Source: Mesobacterium_A hydrothermale (GTDB lineage Bacteria > Pseudomonadota > Alphaproteobacteria > Rhodobacterales > Rhodobacteraceae). From it: a stretch of 54,707 bases of DNA. Below the pieces are notes generated by a model, which worked only from the letters and a program-made list of their open reading frames with translations, did no database searches and was not told where the DNA came from. Location of the stretch: positions 1 to 54,707 of the forward strand of contig NZ_JAYLLH010000028.1 in NCBI RefSeq assembly GCF_035818635.1. Direction: 5' to 3'. A program made the translations under genes and the position numbers. Shown one piece after another: positions 26,627 through 34,733 of the stretch. Positions within the stretch are counted from its first letter, which is position 1. The number at the start of each line of letters is the position of its first letter.

Positions 26627-28016
26627 GGTACTGTGCCGCGATGCGGTGACAGGGGTCGAAGGGCCGCTGGTGTTTCTGGACCGTGTGGTGCAGGCCGGCG
26701 TCGGCGAGGCGCTGGAAATCGAGGGCGCGGATGGCGCCCGCCGTCTGGGCCGCATCGTCGCCATCGACGAGGAAAAGATCGTCGTCGAACTTCTGGAAAG
26801 CACCGCCGGGCTGGGGATCACCGATGCGGTCGTGCGGTTCCGGGGCGAACCGGTGATGATGGCGCTGGGGCCGGGGCTGCTGGGGCGGGTGTTTGACGGT
26901 GTCGGCCGGCCCCGCGATGGCGGCACGCCGGTGCCCGCGCTGGTGCGCCGCCGCGTCGACACCGGCACGATTAACCCCGCCACGCGCGGTCTGCCGCAGG
27001 ATTTCATCGAAACCGGCGTGTCCTCGATCGACATCCTCAACAGCCTTGTGCGCGGGCAAAAACTGCCGATTTTTTCCGCCGGGGGGCTGCCGCACGACCG
27101 GCTGGCCGCAGCCATTGCCCAGAATGCCCGGCTGCGGGGGGACCGCGACGAAGGCTTTGCCGTGGTTTTTGCCGGGATCGGGGTATCGCATGACGCAGCC
27201 GAAAGCTTTCGTGCCGCGATGGAACAGTCGGGCGCGCTGGAACACACCGCGATGTTCCTGAACCTTGCGTCCGAACCGTCGGCGCAGCGGCTGCTGACCC
27301 CGCGTTTTGCCCTGACGGCGGCGGAATACCTGGCCTTTGACGAAGGGCGGCATGTGCTGGTTGTGCTGACCGACATGACCAACTATTGCGAAGCGCTGCG
27401 CGAAGTGTCGGCCAGCCGGGGCGAAATCCCGTCGCGCAAGGGCTATCCCGGGTACATGTATTCCGACCTGGCGACGATCTTTGAGCGCGCGGGCTGGATC
27501 CGGGGGCGGCCGGGCACGTTGACGCAATTGCCGATCCTGACCATGCCGTCGGATGACATCAGCCACCCGATCCCGGACCTGACCGGCTATATCACCGAAG
27601 GCCAGATCGTGCTCGACCGCAAGCTGGAACACCAGGGGGTTTACCCCCCGGTGAACGTGCTGCCGTCGCTGTCGCGGCTGATCGACCAGGGGATCGGCGC
27701 GGGCTTTACCCACGAAGATCACCCGGCGCTGGCGCAGCAGCTGTTCGCCACCTACGCCCGCGCGGCGCGGGTGCGGGTCCTGTCCAGCGTTGTCGGGCGC
27801 GAAGGGCTGACGCCCACGGACCGGCTGTACCTGGATTTCGGCGACCGGTTCGAAAACGATTTCGTGAATCAGGACGCGATGCGCAGTTTCGAGGAAAGCT
27901 TCGATCTGGGCTGGGACATGCTGGCGATGTTGCCCGCCGTGGAACTGTCGCGCCTGTCGGATGCCCAGATCGCCCGCCACGTCACGCCGCGCACGGACGA
28001 GGGTGGCGATGGCTGA
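26616..28016 (+). CDS. ntpB: V/A-type ATPase regulatory subunit B
   Basis: This 466-aa non-catalytic nucleotide-binding subunit lacks a P-loop, as expected: the place reads LPIFSAGGLPHDRLAAAIA. Conserved parts include FIETGVSSIDILNSLVRGQ, VVLTDMTNYCEALREVSA and PSRKGYPGYMYSDLA. The ATG at 26616 lies within the end of ntpA. It overlaps subunit D by 8 bases. With ntpA it forms the A3B3 head. Confidence 0.96.
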   Translation: MPIEVLCRDAVTGVEGPLVFLDRVVQAGVGEALEIEGADGARRLGRIVAIDEEKIVVELLESTAGLGITDAVVRFRGEPVMMALGPGLLGRVFDGVGRPRDGGTPVPALVRRRVDTGTINPATRGLPQDFIETGVSSIDILNSLVRGQKLPIFSAGGLPHDRLAAAIAQNARLRGDRDEGFAVVFAGIGVSHDAAESFRAAMEQSGALEHTAMFLNLASEPSAQRLLTPRFALTAAEYLAFDEGRHVLVVLTDMTNYCEALREVSASRGEIPSRKGYPGYMYSDLATIFERAGWIRGRPGTLTQLPILTMPSDDISHPIPDLTGYITEGQIVLDRKLEHQGVYPPVNVLPSLSRLIDQGIGAGFTHEDHPALAQQLFATYARAARVRVLSSVVGREGLTPTDRLYLDFGDRFENDFVNQDAMRSFEESFDLGWDMLAMLPAVELSRLSDAQIARHVTPRTDEGGDG

Positions 28017-28611
28017 GATCGTCCCGACCCGCGGTGCCGCCCTGGCACTGGCCGAGGAAAAGCGGTTCCTGGAAACCGGCTACGAATTGCTGGACGAAAA
28101 GCGGATGCTGCTGGCCACGACACTGCTGGGCGAGCTGGCCGACTGGCGCGCGGCGCGTGCCGACTATCGCGTGGCGATGGCGGCGGCCGTTGCCGCGCTC
28201 AAGGCAGCGGTGGCGCGGCATGGGCTGGACAGTCTGGGCCGGTATCCGTCCCCGGTTCACCCGTCGCTGGGTCTTGCGCTTTTTACGCGCAATTTTCTGG
28301 GGCTCGACCTGCTTGCACTGTCGGGGGCGCCACAGGCCGCCGTCGCGGCACAGGATGCGCTGGATGCCTCCCTTCAGGCCGAAGACTGTCGCCAGGCGTT
28401 TGCGGCGCTGGTGCCGCTGGTGGCGCGGATCGCGCTGCACAGCCAGAACATTCGGCGGCTGATTGCGGAATATCGCGTGACCGAACGCCGGGCAAGGGCG
28501 TTGCAGAACGTGATCCTGCCGGAAACCGTTACGGCGCTCGCGCTGACCACTGACTACCTGGACCAGAGCGACCAGGAAGAGGCGGTGCGCATCCGAAATG
28601 CGCGCCGGTGA
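28009..28611 (+). CDS. ntpD: V/A-type ATPase subunit D (central rotor)
   Basis: This 200-aa protein is two long helices forming the rotor shaft. It begins EIVPTRGAALALAEEKRFL and has RRARALQNVILPETV in the C-terminal helix, a clear mark of subunit D. It is the last gene of the ATPase operon and ends 7 bases from the stop of the convergent dehydrogenase gene, so the two transcripts must overlap. Confidence 0.92.
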   Translation: MAEIVPTRGAALALAEEKRFLETGYELLDEKRMLLATTLLGELADWRAARADYRVAMAAAVAALKAAVARHGLDSLGRYPSPVHPSLGLALFTRNFLGLDLLALSGAPQAAVAAQDALDASLQAEDCRQAFAALVPLVARIALHSQNIRRLIAEYRVTERRARALQNVILPETVTALALTTDYLDQSDQEEAVRIRNARR

Positions 28612-28618
28612 TGTAGGG

Positions 28619-29605
28619 TCAGGTTTGCGTGGCCCATACCTCGGGGTTGACCATGTGTTGCGGCGTGCCATCGGCAAAGGCATTGACCAGCGCATAGATG
28701 TCGCGGAACTGACGGTCGAGTTCCTCTGCGGTGACAAATCCCACATGCGGTGTTGGGATCACCCGGGGGTGCGACAGCAAGGGGTCGTTGGGATCGGTCA
28801 CAGGCTCGTAGTCGAAAACATCCAGCGCGGCGCGGCCGATGCGCCCGGCCTGGAGCGCGGCCAGCAGTGCGCCGGGCTCGATCAGTCCCGCGCGTGAGGT
28901 ATTGACCAACACACTGTCAGGCCGCATCGCCATCAGGTCGGCGCGGGTGATTTCCCCGCGTGTTTCAGACATCAGCCGCTTGTGGATCGAAACCACGTCG
29001 GAGTTGGCAAAAAAGGCTTCTCGGCTGTCTGCCACCCGGTCGCCTGCGGCGCGGGCCCGGTCGCGGGCGTCCGCGCTTCCCCAATAGTGCACCTGCATAC
29101 CAAAGGTGCGAGCAAACCCGGCCACTGCGCCGGAAATCTTGCCGTGCCCGTACAGGCCCAGAACCTTGCCACCGACATTGCGCCCCAGCGGCGCGCCGCC
29201 CTGCCATTGGCCTGCGCGGGTTGCGGCAATCTGGTCCGGCAGGTAGCGCAGCGCGGCTATGATCAGGCCAAAGGTCAGTTCGGCGGTCGACATCGACGGG
29301 CCGTCCTTGGCCATGTGCGAACAGAACAGCACGCCCGCAGCGCCCAAGGCATCGGCATCCACATGTGTGTGCTGTCCGCGCATGGCGATCATGCGGACCC
29401 CTTGCAGCTGCGCGGCAAGCGCTGGCGTGATTGCGGTGCGGTCACGGAACAGCACCACCGCTTCGGCCCCGGTCAGACGTTGGGCCAAGGTTGCGTCGTC
29501 CGGGGCGCGGTCGGTCCAGACGGTCACGTCATGTCCGTCCAGTAGCGCGAAGCTGGGCAAGCCACGCAGCACGTCGTACCAATCGTCGAGAATGTGAACT
29601 TTCAC
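28619..29605 (-). CDS. D-2-hydroxyacid dehydrogenase family protein
   Basis: This 328-aa NAD(P)-dependent oxidoreductase of the D-isomer family has a nucleotide-binding loop GLYGHGKISGAVA near residue 150. The catalytic Arg is in NTSRAGLIEP (near 235), the Glu in DVFDYEPV and the His in PTPHVGFVT (near 284). The substrate cannot be told; phosphoglycerate or a glyoxylate-type acid are both possible. The start is the GTG at 29605, preceded by AGGAGGAAAG; the open frame continues further upstream without resemblance. It faces the ATPase operon and has no obvious link to it. Confidence 0.85.
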   Translation of the reverse strand: MKVHILDDWYDVLRGLPSFALLDGHDVTVWTDRAPDDATLAQRLTGAEAVVLFRDRTAITPALAAQLQGVRMIAMRGQHTHVDADALGAAGVLFCSHMAKDGPSMSTAELTFGLIIAALRYLPDQIAATRAGQWQGGAPLGRNVGGKVLGLYGHGKISGAVAGFARTFGMQVHYWGSADARDRARAAGDRVADSREAFFANSDVVSIHKRLMSETRGEITRADLMAMRPDSVLVNTSRAGLIEPGALLAALQAGRIGRAALDVFDYEPVTDPNDPLLSHPRVIPTPHVGFVTAEELDRQFRDIYALVNAFADGTPQHMVNPEVWATQT

Positions 29606-30371
29606 AGCGCTTTCCTCCTGCTTGGCGGGATGTTCGGGCGCGCTCCGGCTACCGGGGCGGACCGGCCAAGTACCGGCGCGCCGCCGCCTGTCTGGGGCAA
29701 AGACTAGCATCCGTCTGCACAATGTCGAACGAACATTGCGCGCCGGGCCGGGCGCCTGCGCGATGTCACGGCAGACCGAGCGCAGGGGCGAAATCGAGTC
29801 CAGTTCGGGACAGCATGACTGGGTTCGGTGCTGGCGGCGCGCACCGGGGGCTTGCGGAACTGGACGGGTTCACCTTTGTCCCTCAACGCCGGTCCCCATT
29901 TCATCCGTCTGGCGATGCTTGCAAACATCCGCGCCGCCGCCTGTTTTCGGCGATCGTCGGGGAACTGCGGCAACGGACATCATCGTGTTCCAGTGGCCTT
30001 GCGACCACCTGTCAAAGCCCTGCTGATCCGCGCATGTTCAACGCTGCGTCGTCACGACTGACACAAAGAACCCAAGCGTGCCCGCAAGACCGCAGGGGGC
30101 TTGTCGATCCGGGAAACAAGTCGCGCCGCGCTCATCCGACCCCGCAGGGACAGGTTTGCCTGCGACACCACGAGTTGACGGCAACCTGTTCAGGCTGACA
30201 CGGCAGGTGATCGGTTCCCTGTGTCCTGGGGGAGTATTCCGGGTCTGTCCAGGCCTTCGGCGCGTTGAAAACCGCGGGTCCCCTTGTCATGGGGAAGAAG
30301 GTCCTGCTGTGTGCCGGTAACTGACAGGGGGCGTCCCGCCGTGTCGTTGTTGCCGCTTCCGCGGGGGGCCG
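29606..30371. other. Long intergenic region upstream of the dehydrogenase gene
   Basis: Some 770 bases lie between the dehydrogenase start and the terminator after tusA. Open frames here have composition unlike proteins and no motif I recognise. A promoter for the dehydrogenase must lie near 29606-29700. The rest may be a decayed gene or an untranslated region; no RNA gene is recognised. Confidence 0.4.
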
Positions 30372-30409
30372 GAACGAAAACTGCCCCGCGGGCGATGCCT
30401 GCAGGGCAG
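30372..30409 (-). terminator. Candidate terminator after tusA
   Basis: Read on the minus strand, CTGCCC (30409-30404) and GGGCAG (30386-30381) pair around a 17-base loop and are followed by TTTTCGTT. It lies about 40 bases past the tusA stop and would end the sHdr operon. The stem is short, so confidence is moderate. Confidence 0.5.
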
Positions 30410-30450
30410 ATTTATCGTGGGCATCACGTACCCCGATCCGGCGTAAGGGG

Positions 30451-30678
30451 TCAGCCGGTGTGCTTGATGACGAATTTGTAGACGTTGCCGTCCTGTTCGC
30501 TCGACATCAGCTCGTTGCCGGTGGTGTTGCAGAAGGCTTCGAAATCCTTCACCGCACCGGGGTCGGTGGCAAGGATTTCCAGCGTGGCACCAGTTGGCAA
30601 CGCTTTCAGCGCTTTCTTTGCTTTCAGGATCGGCATCGGGCAGTTCATGCCCTTCGCGTCCAGAACTTCATCTGCCAT
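30451..30678 (-). CDS. tusA: Sulfur carrier protein TusA
   Basis: This 75-aa protein carries sulfane sulfur as a persulfide on Cys13 in the signature CPMPILKAKKAL. The fold continues with LEILATDPGAVKDFEAFC. In sulfur oxidisers, TusA takes sulfur from rhodanese or DsrE proteins and hands it to the cytoplasmic sHdr or Dsr enzymes. It is the last gene of the sHdr operon, 14 bases after dsrE3A, the usual pairing in these loci. Confidence 0.93.
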   Translation of the reverse strand: MADEVLDAKGMNCPMPILKAKKALKALPTGATLEILATDPGAVKDFEAFCNTTGNELMSSEQDGNVYKFVIKHTG

Positions 30679-30692
30679 GGTCGTCTCCGTCT

Positions 30693-31187
30693 TCAGATGT
30701 AAAGGTTGATATCGCTCTTGGCGGCGACATCGACCCAGGATGCCGCACCGCCCAGTTCCGGGCCGTCGATCATGTCTTCGCGCTTGTATTCGAACAGGTC
30801 CATCGTCATCTGGCAGGCGATCATCTTGACGTCTGCGTCAATTGCCAGTTCCCGCAGTTCCTCGATCGACGCGACGCCCTTTTTCTTGAGCATGTTCTTC
30901 ATCATGTTGGTGGTCAACGCGGTCATGCCCGGCATTGCCGCAATGATGTTCGGCATCGCCATGTGTCCGCCCGCCATCGGCATTTCCATCGAGGCGTTGC
31001 CCAGCGGGTTGATCCGCGGGTTCAGGTCCTTCTTGAGCAGCTGCAGCCCGTAGAAGGTGAAGAACATCGTGGTCTCGATCCCCATTGCCGCCGCGGTCGT
31101 CGCGAGGATGAACGGGGGATAGGCCCAGTCCAGCGTGCCTTTTGTGACGATGATCGTCATCGCCTTGGCGTTTGAATCGTCCAGCAT
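30693..31187 (-). CDS. dsrE3A: DsrE3A-type sulfurtransferase
   Basis: This 164-aa DsrE/F-family protein has the active-site Cys125 in VKMIACQMTMDLF and an N-terminal AMTIIVTKGTLDWAYPP strand. The Met-rich middle (MEMPMAGGHMAMPNIIAAMPG) and the length are typical of DsrE3A of sHdr sulfur oxidisers. It would pass persulfide sulfur to or from TusA. I chose the ATG at 31187 because GGGAGGA lies just upstream; the open frame extends further without resemblance. It lies between lbpA and tusA. Confidence 0.88.
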   Translation of the reverse strand: MLDDSNAKAMTIIVTKGTLDWAYPPFILATTAAAMGIETTMFFTFYGLQLLKKDLNPRINPLGNASMEMPMAGGHMAMPNIIAAMPGMTALTTNMMKNMLKKKGVASIEELRELAIDADVKMIACQMTMDLFEYKREDMIDGPELGGAASWVDVAAKSDINLYI

Positions 31188-31261
31188 TCCATTTCCTCCC
31201 TTGGCCACAGGGCCGCTGTTTTCAGGCGCGCCCGGCATGGGCGCGCCGGCAATCGTCTATA

Positions 31262-31705
31262 TCACGCGGCGCATCCGGCGAATTCGTCGGCGTCCATCTT
31301 GGCCTCGTACGGGGCCGCGACCGAGGTGCCGGGCACAAGGATGGCCTTGGCGGCTTCGGCATCTTCGGGTTTGACCTTGACCATCCAGCCAGCGCCGTAG
31401 GGATCGCTGTTGGCCAGTTTCGGGTCGGACACCAGTTCGTCATTGGTGGCGATGATTTCCGCGTCAAAGCCCAGCTTGGCCGGACCGACCCATTTGCCGG
31501 ATTCGACTGTGGCGATCGACTTGCCAGACTTGATTGTCTTGCCGACCTTCTTTGCGGTGAAGGCCACGAGTTGACCGGCCATCGCGGTCGCGATCATCGT
31601 CATCCCGGCGGTAAAGGTGCCGTCGCCTTCGTCCCGATACCAGATGTTGTTCGGCACATCGTAAAGCAGTTCGTCGGGCAGGGAGCATCCGCGTACAACA
31701 GGCAT
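31262..31705 (-). CDS. lbpA: Lipoate-binding protein LbpA (GcvH-like, sHdr-associated)
   Basis: This 147-aa GcvH-like protein has the lipoylation lysine K71 in ATVESGKWVG. It begins MPVVRGCSLPDELLYDV with a VPNNIWYRDEGDGT segment that sets LbpA apart from the glycine-cleavage H protein. LbpA is essential for sulfur oxidation by sHdr in Hyphomicrobium and is modified by a dedicated lipoate machinery. The ATG lies 3 bases after the preceding stop. The C-terminus ends in CAA, a possible extra redox Cys. It lies downstream of shdrB2 with one small gene between. Confidence 0.92.
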   Translation of the reverse strand: MPVVRGCSLPDELLYDVPNNIWYRDEGDGTFTAGMTMIATAMAGQLVAFTAKKVGKTIKSGKSIATVESGKWVGPAKLGFDAEIIATNDELVSDPKLANSDPYGAGWMVKVKPEDAEAAKAILVPGTSVAAPYEAKMDADEFAGCAA

Positions 31706-31708
31706 TTC

Positions 31709-32179
31709 TTAGTTCTCCATTGCTTCAGGCGCCGCCACGTCCGCCTGACGGATCGGGCGCGACGAGCAGCAGAAATCCCCCAGTCCCTCGACGACAAGCT
31801 TGCCGCCGATGAACAGGGCCAGGTGCCGGGTGATCATCGTCGCCATGCGCAGCCTCTGGGCCGACTCAGGCGCGACGGGATCCCCTGCCACCAGGTTGTG
31901 ATGATACACCAGTTCGCGGCAGGTTTCCCTACAGGCATTGAAGCTTGGAACACCTTTTGCGCCCTGGCGGTGCAGGGCGAGCAGCCGAAAGCCTTCGACT
32001 TCAGCATTTGTGGGCTCTGCGCCCCGCGCTGCGATCCAGGCCGCGACCACGTCTTCGCCCATGGCCAGCAATTCCACCGCCCGCGCGGCGGCGTTGGTCG
32101 CCAGTTCCGCATCGGGCAGGGCGTCAAGCGCGTCGCAGGCGGCTTCGACTTCGGCGATGGACAGCGGCGTGCGGCTCAT
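31709..32179 (-). CDS. Small sHdr-operon protein with CxxxC and CC motifs, unknown function
   Basis: This 156-aa protein has no family name I can give with certainty. It contains FNACRETCRELVYHHN (Cys83, Cys87, His93, His94) and, near the end, GDFCCSSRPIRQ (Cys137, Cys138). The rest is helical and Ala-rich. The cysteine and histidine grouping suggests a metal, iron-sulfur or persulfide site. It overlaps shdrB2 by 4 bases and is followed 3 bases later by lbpA, so it is tightly embedded in the sHdr operon. The true start is the ATG at 32179; an open frame upstream shadows shdrB2. Confidence 0.75.
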   Translation of the reverse strand: MSRTPLSIAEVEAACDALDALPDAELATNAAARAVELLAMGEDVVAAWIAARGAEPTNAEVEGFRLLALHRQGAKGVPSFNACRETCRELVYHHNLVAGDPVAPESAQRLRMATMITRHLALFIGGKLVVEGLGDFCCSSRPIRQADVAAPEAMEN

Positions 32180-33099
32180 CCCAGACCCTTTTCCTTGATG
32201 AAGTCGCGCGCGTCCGAGAAATTCTCGTGTGCGCCGACCTTGCGCGACGACAGGCCCAGCGCCAGCCCCAGCAATTGGGTGAATTGCAGGATCTTCACGT
32301 TGGTCTTCTTGCCGAATTCCTTTTCGGCACGAACCTGGTGCATTTCCAGCCCGGTGTGGCAGGTGGGGCATTCGGTGGCGATCACATCGGCGCCTGCGGC
32401 TTCCGCCGCGGTCAGGATGTTCAGCACCAGTTTAGTCGAGGTGTCGCTGTCCGACAGCGTATGCGCCCCGCCGCAGCAGGCGGTTTTCAGCGGGAAGGAC
32501 ACGTTTTCCGCACCTGCCGCGGCCAGGATGTCATCCATGAAATGTGGGTTCGAGCTGGATTCGCTGCCCGGCCCCTGGTCCTTTTCAGGGAAGATGTGGC
32601 GCGGGCGGGTGTACATGCAGCCATAGTAGTTGGCGACCTTGATCCCCTTCAGCGACTTTTTCACCCGGCGCGAGATTTCCTCGTCCCCCACGGCGCGCTT
32701 CAGCCAATCCAGCGCGTGGATGGTTTCGACCTTCCCGGCCTCGTATGTCTTGTGGCCCGCCTTGTTGGACAGGCGGGTGTTGACCTCGACCGACTTGTCG
32801 TCATGGGTCAGGTCGTATTCCGCCTTTTTCAGGTTGTGATAGCAGCCGTTGCAGGGGGCCATGACGGTGTCGAACCCCATGTCTTCGGCGATCGACAGGT
32901 TGCGGGCGGAAAGATATGTCTGGATCTTGGGGTCGATATTCTTGACCTCCATCGCGCCGCAGCAGTTCCAGTTCTTCAGCTCGACAAGGCCAAGGCCCAG
33001 TTCCTTGGCCACGGCCTTGGTCGACTTGTTGTAGGCATAGCCCGTACCTTCCAGCGCGCAGCCGGGGTAATAGGCCACTTTCTTGAGGTCTTTTTCCAT
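32176..33099 (-). CDS. shdrB2: sHdrB2, CCG-domain subunit of the sulfur-oxidising Hdr-like complex
   Basis: This 307-aa protein has two CCG domains. The first has YYPGCALEGTGYAYN, NWNCCGAMEV and PCNGCYHNL. The second has NYYGCMYTRP, ACCGGAHTLS and ECPTCHTGLE. Each set would hold a non-cubane [4Fe-4S] cluster as in methanogen HdrB, where disulfide chemistry happens. It lies 1 base after shdrC2. Both clusters look complete, which makes this the likely active disulfide or persulfide site along with sHdrB1. Confidence 0.93.
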   Translation of the reverse strand: MEKDLKKVAYYPGCALEGTGYAYNKSTKAVAKELGLGLVELKNWNCCGAMEVKNIDPKIQTYLSARNLSIAEDMGFDTVMAPCNGCYHNLKKAEYDLTHDDKSVEVNTRLSNKAGHKTYEAGKVETIHALDWLKRAVGDEEISRRVKKSLKGIKVANYYGCMYTRPRHIFPEKDQGPGSESSSNPHFMDDILAAAGAENVSFPLKTACCGGAHTLSDSDTSTKLVLNILTAAEAAGADVIATECPTCHTGLEMHQVRAEKEFGKKTNVKILQFTQLLGLALGLSSRKVGAHENFSDARDFIKEKGLG

Positions 33100-33100
33100 C

Positions 33101-33856
33101 TCAGTGGCCTCCCTTGCCGTCGAGCCCCAGGGCCCGCTTGTGTTCTGCTTCGACTTCCTTGACGTATTCCTCGATCCCGGCGCGGGCGCGGCCCCAGGAT
33201 TTCGTTTTTGGGCGGAAGACCAGCGCGAAACCCATTTTCATCATGTAGAACAGCGGCATACGCTTGATCATACCCTTGACCATCTCGATCAGGAAAGGCT
33301 GGCGGAACACCGCCATGGGGTCGCCAGTGCGCTTGTAGAAATCGCGCATGACAAGGCTGTCCTCGATCTTGCCGGTCTGGATGACCTGTTCGGAGAAGCC
33401 TTCATCGAAATGGGTCGAGGGGCTTTTTTCCGTGTGGCCCTTCAGTTCCAGCCAATGCGCGGTGGCCTTCATCACGCCTTCGGGCACCACGTCACGCGGG
33501 CAGGCATCGGTGCATTTGTTGCAGCTGACGCATTGCCAGATGATGTCCTTGTCGCGCAGCAGTTCTTCTTCCATGCCCAGGCGGATCAGGTAGATCCAGT
33601 AGCGCGGGTTGAAATCGGGATTGACCGCGTTGACCGTGCAGGCGTTGGTGCACGATCCGCACTGCCAGCAGCGGTGGATGTTTTCGCCCCCGGGCAGGGC
33701 GGCGATTTCCTCTTGCAGGTTCTCGTTATAGTCACTGACCGATCGGCCTTCGATGAAGGTGGACCAGTGGCCGGAAACATCCACGCCGTCGATTTCCAGG
33801 TTTTCCTGCTCGCGCAGGTTTTCTGGCCGGATCAGGGTCTTTTCATGGATGGGCAT
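33101..33856 (-). CDS. shdrC2: sHdrC2, iron-sulfur electron-transfer subunit
   Basis: This 251-aa protein carries two [4Fe-4S] motifs, CWQCGSCTNAC and CVSCNKCTDACP, in the first half. A basic C-terminal part follows (IKRMPLFYMMKMGFALVFRPKTK). It would relay electrons between sHdrB2 and sHdrA. The start MPIHEKTLIRPENL at 33856 follows the shdrH stop by one base; the longer open frame is the shadow of shdrH. Confidence 0.92.
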   Translation of the reverse strand: MPIHEKTLIRPENLREQENLEIDGVDVSGHWSTFIEGRSVSDYNENLQEEIAALPGGENIHRCWQCGSCTNACTVNAVNPDFNPRYWIYLIRLGMEEELLRDKDIIWQCVSCNKCTDACPRDVVPEGVMKATAHWLELKGHTEKSPSTHFDEGFSEQVIQTGKIEDSLVMRDFYKRTGDPMAVFRQPFLIEMVKGMIKRMPLFYMMKMGFALVFRPKTKSWGRARAGIEEYVKEVEAEHKRALGLDGKGGH

Positions 33857-33857
33857 G

Positions 33858-34733
33858 TCACGTTGTCTCCTGAAGATCCTCGATGCCGAGAGCACCCAGC
33901 GTGTGGGCGGTCCCGTCGACAAGCTTGAGCCGTGTCCGGCCGGTTTCGGTATCCACGGCGTCAAGGCCCAGCATCCGGCGCGTGTGCAGCATCGGATCGG
34001 CCGCCGTGGCAAATTCGGCGCGCATGAATTCGCCGCCGCGGTCGTTGATGTAGGCGGCATAGACATGCGCCATCAGCAGGTCGGTAAAGAACGGCAGATC
34101 GCGATAAATGCCTTCACCGCGCAGGAACCCGTCCAGTTCCTGGCACAGCGTCGCATAGGTGGCAAAGCTCGACGGCGCGTCGATCCGGGCCTCGGACACG
34201 TCATCGGCAAACCAGAGCTCGCGCAGCACCCCGGACCCGGCCTTTGCGTCCCAGATCCACCGCGTCATCAGCGGATACCGTTCCGGCTGGGTGAAATGCA
34301 GCACCTCTGCCGCCAGATCGGGCAACCAGCGGTGCGCCCGGTCCAGCGTGAATCCGTCGCTGAACGCGTCTTTCCGGGCGTCCGCGCCAGAAGTGTCGGC
34401 GCTGCCGTCCAGCAGGCGCACGAACCGCGCGCGGATGTCCTCGAACCCGACCTCCTGGATCAGGGCGCTGATGCGCCGCCGGGCCGGGGTGACGAATGCG
34501 CAAAGATCCAGAAACTCGGTCTCTGTCATCTCTGCCGCCTTGCCGTCGGTCAGTATTTCCTGAAATAGCGACGATTTGAGCCACAGCGCGGTGACGTAGC
34601 GGTCCACGCCGCCGGTGGGTTCGGCGCTTTCCACAAGGTGGTCTAGCGCGCGCCGTAGACGCGGCCCCGACAGGTCGAGCACGGGGGCGGCCTTCGCCGG
34701 TTCCACCGCTGCTTTGCGACCCAGTCCGAACAT
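33858..34733 (-). CDS. shdrH: sHdrH, accessory protein of the sHdr complex
   Basis: This 291-aa soluble protein without cofactor motif lies between shdrA and shdrC2, the fixed place of shdrH in sulfur-oxidiser clusters. It has MFGLGRKAAVEPAK at the start and the segments ALWLKSSLFQEILT, TQPERYPLMTRWIWD and HVYAAYINDRGGEF. In some annotations it is called a hypothetical protein between HdrA and HdrC2. Its role is unknown; it may stabilise the complex. Its ATG overlaps the shdrA stop by one base. Confidence 0.85.
   Translation of the reverse strand: MFGLGRKAAVEPAKAAPVLDLSGPRLRRALDHLVESAEPTGGVDRYVTALWLKSSLFQEILTDGKAAEMTETEFLDLCAFVTPARRRISALIQEVGFEDIRARFVRLLDGSADTSGADARKDAFSDGFTLDRAHRWLPDLAAEVLHFTQPERYPLMTRWIWDAKAGSGVLRELWFADDVSEARIDAPSSFATYATLCQELDGFLRGEGIYRDLPFFTDLLMAHVYAAYINDRGGEFMRAEFATAADPMLHTRRMLGLDAVDTETGRTRLKLVDGTAHTLGALGIEDLQETT

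Noticed and set aside
24677..27382. A 901-codon minus-strand open frame opposite the ATPase A and B genes
   Set aside because: Antisense shadow of two highly conserved genes.
29828..30061. A 77-codon plus-strand frame in the long gap
   Set aside because: No start context and no family resemblance that I can defend.
31262..31705. Glycine-cleavage H protein (GcvH)
   Set aside because: No gcvT or gcvP nearby, and the N-terminus and sHdr context fit LbpA.
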